The notes beneath the pieces are model-generated. The model did not search any database. It saw only the letters and a list, made by a program, of their open reading frames with translations, and was not told the origin of the DNA. Source: Fortiea sp. LEGE XX443 (GTDB lineage Bacteria; Cyanobacteriota; Cyanobacteriia; Cyanobacteriales; Nostocaceae). Taken from it: a stretch of DNA of 64,000 nt. Below are positions 62,433 through 64,000 of the stretch, in pieces; the first letter of the stretch is position 1, and each line of letters begins with the position of its first letter. A program made the translations under genes and the position numbers. Location: contig NZ_JADEXZ010000025.1 of NCBI RefSeq assembly GCF_015206815.1, positions 1 to 64,000 of the forward strand, written 5' to 3'.

Positions 62433-62645
62433 ATGAAGACTCTAGGCATTTCCAAGACAGAAATTGCTGCCATGACCGCGGCAGATGTGGAAGAGTTAGC
62501 TACTCGTCTGGATCTCGACAATTATAGCAATGCTTTTGAGGGTTTGAACGACTGGCATCTACTGCGAGCGATCGCCTTTCAGCGTCCAGAGTTAGTTGAA
62601 CCCTATATCTACCTCTTAGATTTAGAACCCTACGATGAAGCTTAG
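62433..62645 (+). CDS. DUF2555 domain-containing protein
   Basis: A 70-residue protein counted from the ATG at 62433, with GGGAGGGG nine to ten bases upstream. Longer frames from the TTG at 62370 include sequence not seen in relatives. The whole chain is the cyanobacterial DUF2555 domain: KTLGISKTEIAAMTAADVEEL, then NYSNAFEGLNDWHLLRAIAF and the closing PYIYLLDLEPYDEA. Its function is unknown and its structure is probably helical. It sits 55 bp upstream of coaBC in the same direction, an arrangement I remember from other cyanobacteria. Confidence 0.85.
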   Translation: MKTLGISKTEIAAMTAADVEELATRLDLDNYSNAFEGLNDWHLLRAIAFQRPELVEPYIYLLDLEPYDEA

Positions 62646-62700
62646 ACAAAGTATAAAGTATGAAGTATGAAATTAATTTCAGGCTTCATCTTTTTTTCTG

Positions 62701-63933
62701 ATGTCTAATCTTCAGTCTTCAAGCACAAATCTCAACAAACGGGTTCTAATTTGTGTAGGCGGCGGTATCGCCGCCTATAAAGTTTGTGAGGTGGTTTCAA
62801 CTCTGTTTAAAAGCGGGGTGGAAGTTCGAGTTCTTCTCACCCGTTCCGCGCAAAAATTTATCACACCTCTGACTTTAGCTACTCTCTCCCGTCATCAAGC
62901 TTATACAGATGATAGTTTCTGGCAACCAATTCACTCCCGTCCCTTGCATATTGAATTGGGAGAATGGGCAGATTTGTTGCTAATTGCACCTTTAACGGCG
63001 AATACCTTAGCTAAGTTAAGCTACGGAATGGCTGATAATTTACTCACAAATACCGTGTTAGCGTCCACTTGTCCTGTGCTGTTAGCGCCAGCGATGAATA
63101 CCGATATGTGGGAACAGTTGTCGGTGCAGCGCAATTGGCAGCAGTTGTTAACAGACAGCCGCTATCATGGAATGAGTACAGCATCAGGCTTATTAGCGTG
63201 CGATCGCATTGGTGCTGGGAGAATGGCAGAACCCTCAGAAATTGTCACTCATATTCAATCACTGTTACATACTGGCGGTAAGCGAGATTTCATAGGTAAA
63301 CGCATATTAATTAGTGCTGGGGGAACGCGAGAGTATCTCGACCCAGTAAGATTTATTGGCAATCCTTCAACGGGTAAAATGGGTTTGGCTTTAGCACAAG
63401 CAGCATTGCATCGCGGTGCAAATGTCACTTTAGTAAATAGTCCCGCCAGTTGGGTTGTTCCTTTGGGAGTACAAGCAATACCCGTCATCTCAGCGGAAGA
63501 AATGCAGCAGGTGATGTTGGAATATTTACCGAATGCTGATGTGATTGTCATGTCTGCCGCTGTGGCTGATGTTAAACCCAGAGACTATAGTACAGAGAAA
63601 TTGCCCAAGCGATCGCTCCCCCAAGCTTTACCTCTCGAACCTGTACCTGATATCGTTGCCCAATTAGCACAACTCAAACAATCACATCAATTATTAATTG
63701 GCTTTGCTGCTCAAACGGGAGATATTATCACCCCAGCAAAAGAAAAGTTGCAGACTAAGAAATTAGATGTAATTGTTGCTAATCCCATCGATCAACCTGA
63801 TAGTGGTTTTGGGAGTAACAATAATCAAGCCATATTTATAGATGGGCAAGGTCATCAATTAGAAATTGCCCATTGTTCTAAACTACAAATGGCTCATCAT
63901 TTATTCGATTTTATTAGGATTAGAGATGTTTAA
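62701..63933 (+). CDS. coaBC: Bifunctional phosphopantothenoylcysteine decarboxylase / phosphopantothenate-cysteine ligase
   Basis: A 410-residue enzyme catalysing two steps of coenzyme A synthesis. The N-terminal CoaC half (about 1-195) is an FMN-binding decarboxylase: [37 protein letters not shown] and [11 protein letters not shown] (Asn of the PAMN motif), with a CoaC-type Cys in the [15 protein letters not shown] loop. The C-terminal CoaB half (about 198-405) is the ligase: [46 protein letters not shown] and VANPID. Both halves are complete. Confidence 0.93.
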   Translation: MSNLQSSSTNLNKRVLICVGGGIAAYKVCEVVSTLFKSGVEVRVLLTRSAQKFITPLTLATLSRHQAYTDDSFWQPIHSRPLHIELGEWADLLLIAPLTANTLAKLSYGMADNLLTNTVLASTCPVLLAPAMNTDMWEQLSVQRNWQQLLTDSRYHGMSTASGLLACDRIGAGRMAEPSEIVTHIQSLLHTGGKRDFIGKRILISAGGTREYLDPVRFIGNPSTGKMGLALAQAALHRGANVTLVNSPASWVVPLGVQAIPVISAEEMQQVMLEYLPNADVIVMSAAVADVKPRDYSTEKLPKRSLPQALPLEPVPDIVAQLAQLKQSHQLLIGFAAQTGDIITPAKEKLQTKKLDVIVANPIDQPDSGFGSNNNQAIFIDGQGHQLEIAHCSKLQMAHHLFDFIRIRDV

Positions 63934-64000
63934 TTTCTTGATAAAACTACTCCCTACTCCCCAAAAATGTAGTTTATTTCTTTGCTTGAATCACTTGTAA

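Noticed and set aside
1..64000. tRNA, rRNA and other standard RNA genes
   Set aside because: No GGTTCGAATCC-type T-loops with matching acceptor stems and no rRNA-like blocks were seen in the intergenic regions; the cobalamin riboswitch is the only structured RNA I can support.
1..64000. Complete insertion sequences or prophage genes
   Set aside because: No transposase DDE-like frames, integrase or phage structural genes appear on either strand; decay is seen only as truncated ordinary genes.

Overview
The window looks like chromosomal DNA of a filamentous, Nostoc/Anabaena-type cyanobacterium. The evidence is: very frequent GCGATCGC (HIP1) octamers; heptanucleotide short tandem repeats (STRR type) in many intergenic regions; a photosystem II subunit gene (psb30); a GAF-GAF-PAS adenylate cyclase of the Anabaena CyaB type; and many cyanobacterial families (DUF2808, DUF4330, DUF2555, two half-size manganese exporters). 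I found no rRNA, tRNA, CRISPR array, integrase or complete insertion sequence. It reads as mostly vertically inherited chromosome with a few accessory patches and worn-out gene fragments.

Layout. 0-9 kb: the 3' part of recJ, psb30 on the minus strand, a YkgJ-type Cys-cluster protein, two half-size GDT1/UPF0016 genes, small membrane and secreted proteins, a cAMP-sensing cyclase, a Cys/Met-rich four-helix copper protein and a CBS-HEPN-like fusion. 9-20 kb: ferredoxin-sulfite reductase with a C-terminal ribbon-helix-helix-like tail, an outer-membrane-type protein, a DraG-family hydrolase, DUF4330, an alpha/beta hydrolase lacking its usual Asp/His, FtsE and a WecG/TagA glycosyltransferase. 20-23 kb: a NarL-type regulator followed by a REC-GAF-PP2C phosphatase and an anti-sigma-type kinase (partner switching). 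23-30 kb: a DUF411 protein, an AI-2E-type permease, a patch of small membrane/secreted genes with two decayed genes, and a GH31 alpha-glucosidase. 30-33.5 kb: the cobG-cobH-cobI operon, behind a cobalamin riboswitch that I identify from its core and its closing helix.

33.7-38 kb: a stand-alone GmrSD-like DUF262/DUF1524 protein and a tandem pair of metallophosphoesterases. 38.4-45.3 kb: a stress-type cluster made of a very divergent MetK paralogue, an HMA2-like P-type ATPase, a DUF5132-like membrane protein, a flavin-binding PPOX protein, ChaB and a DUF2267 protein. 45.8-57.9 kb: MsrB, a 1536-residue exported TPR-CHAT protein, an EamA transporter, a large zinc metalloprotease, a MATE transporter and ArfB. 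58.3-64 kb: mtnP, then a translationally coupled DUF488-DUF488-dual-OB operon, a carboxylesterase that seems to start at CTG, a DUF2555 gene and coaBC.

Most promising leads: (1) the MetK-fold paralogue, in which the residues expected to hold methionine are replaced while the triphosphate-binding motifs remain, next to a metal-type P-ATPase; (2) the DUF488-DUF488-dual-OB operon; (3) the sulfite reductase with a DNA-binding-like tail; (4) the cobalamin riboswitch, which moves the cobG start; (5) a dispersed palindrome found four times, each time upstream of a plus-strand gene. All family assignments come from reading motifs, not from database searches.
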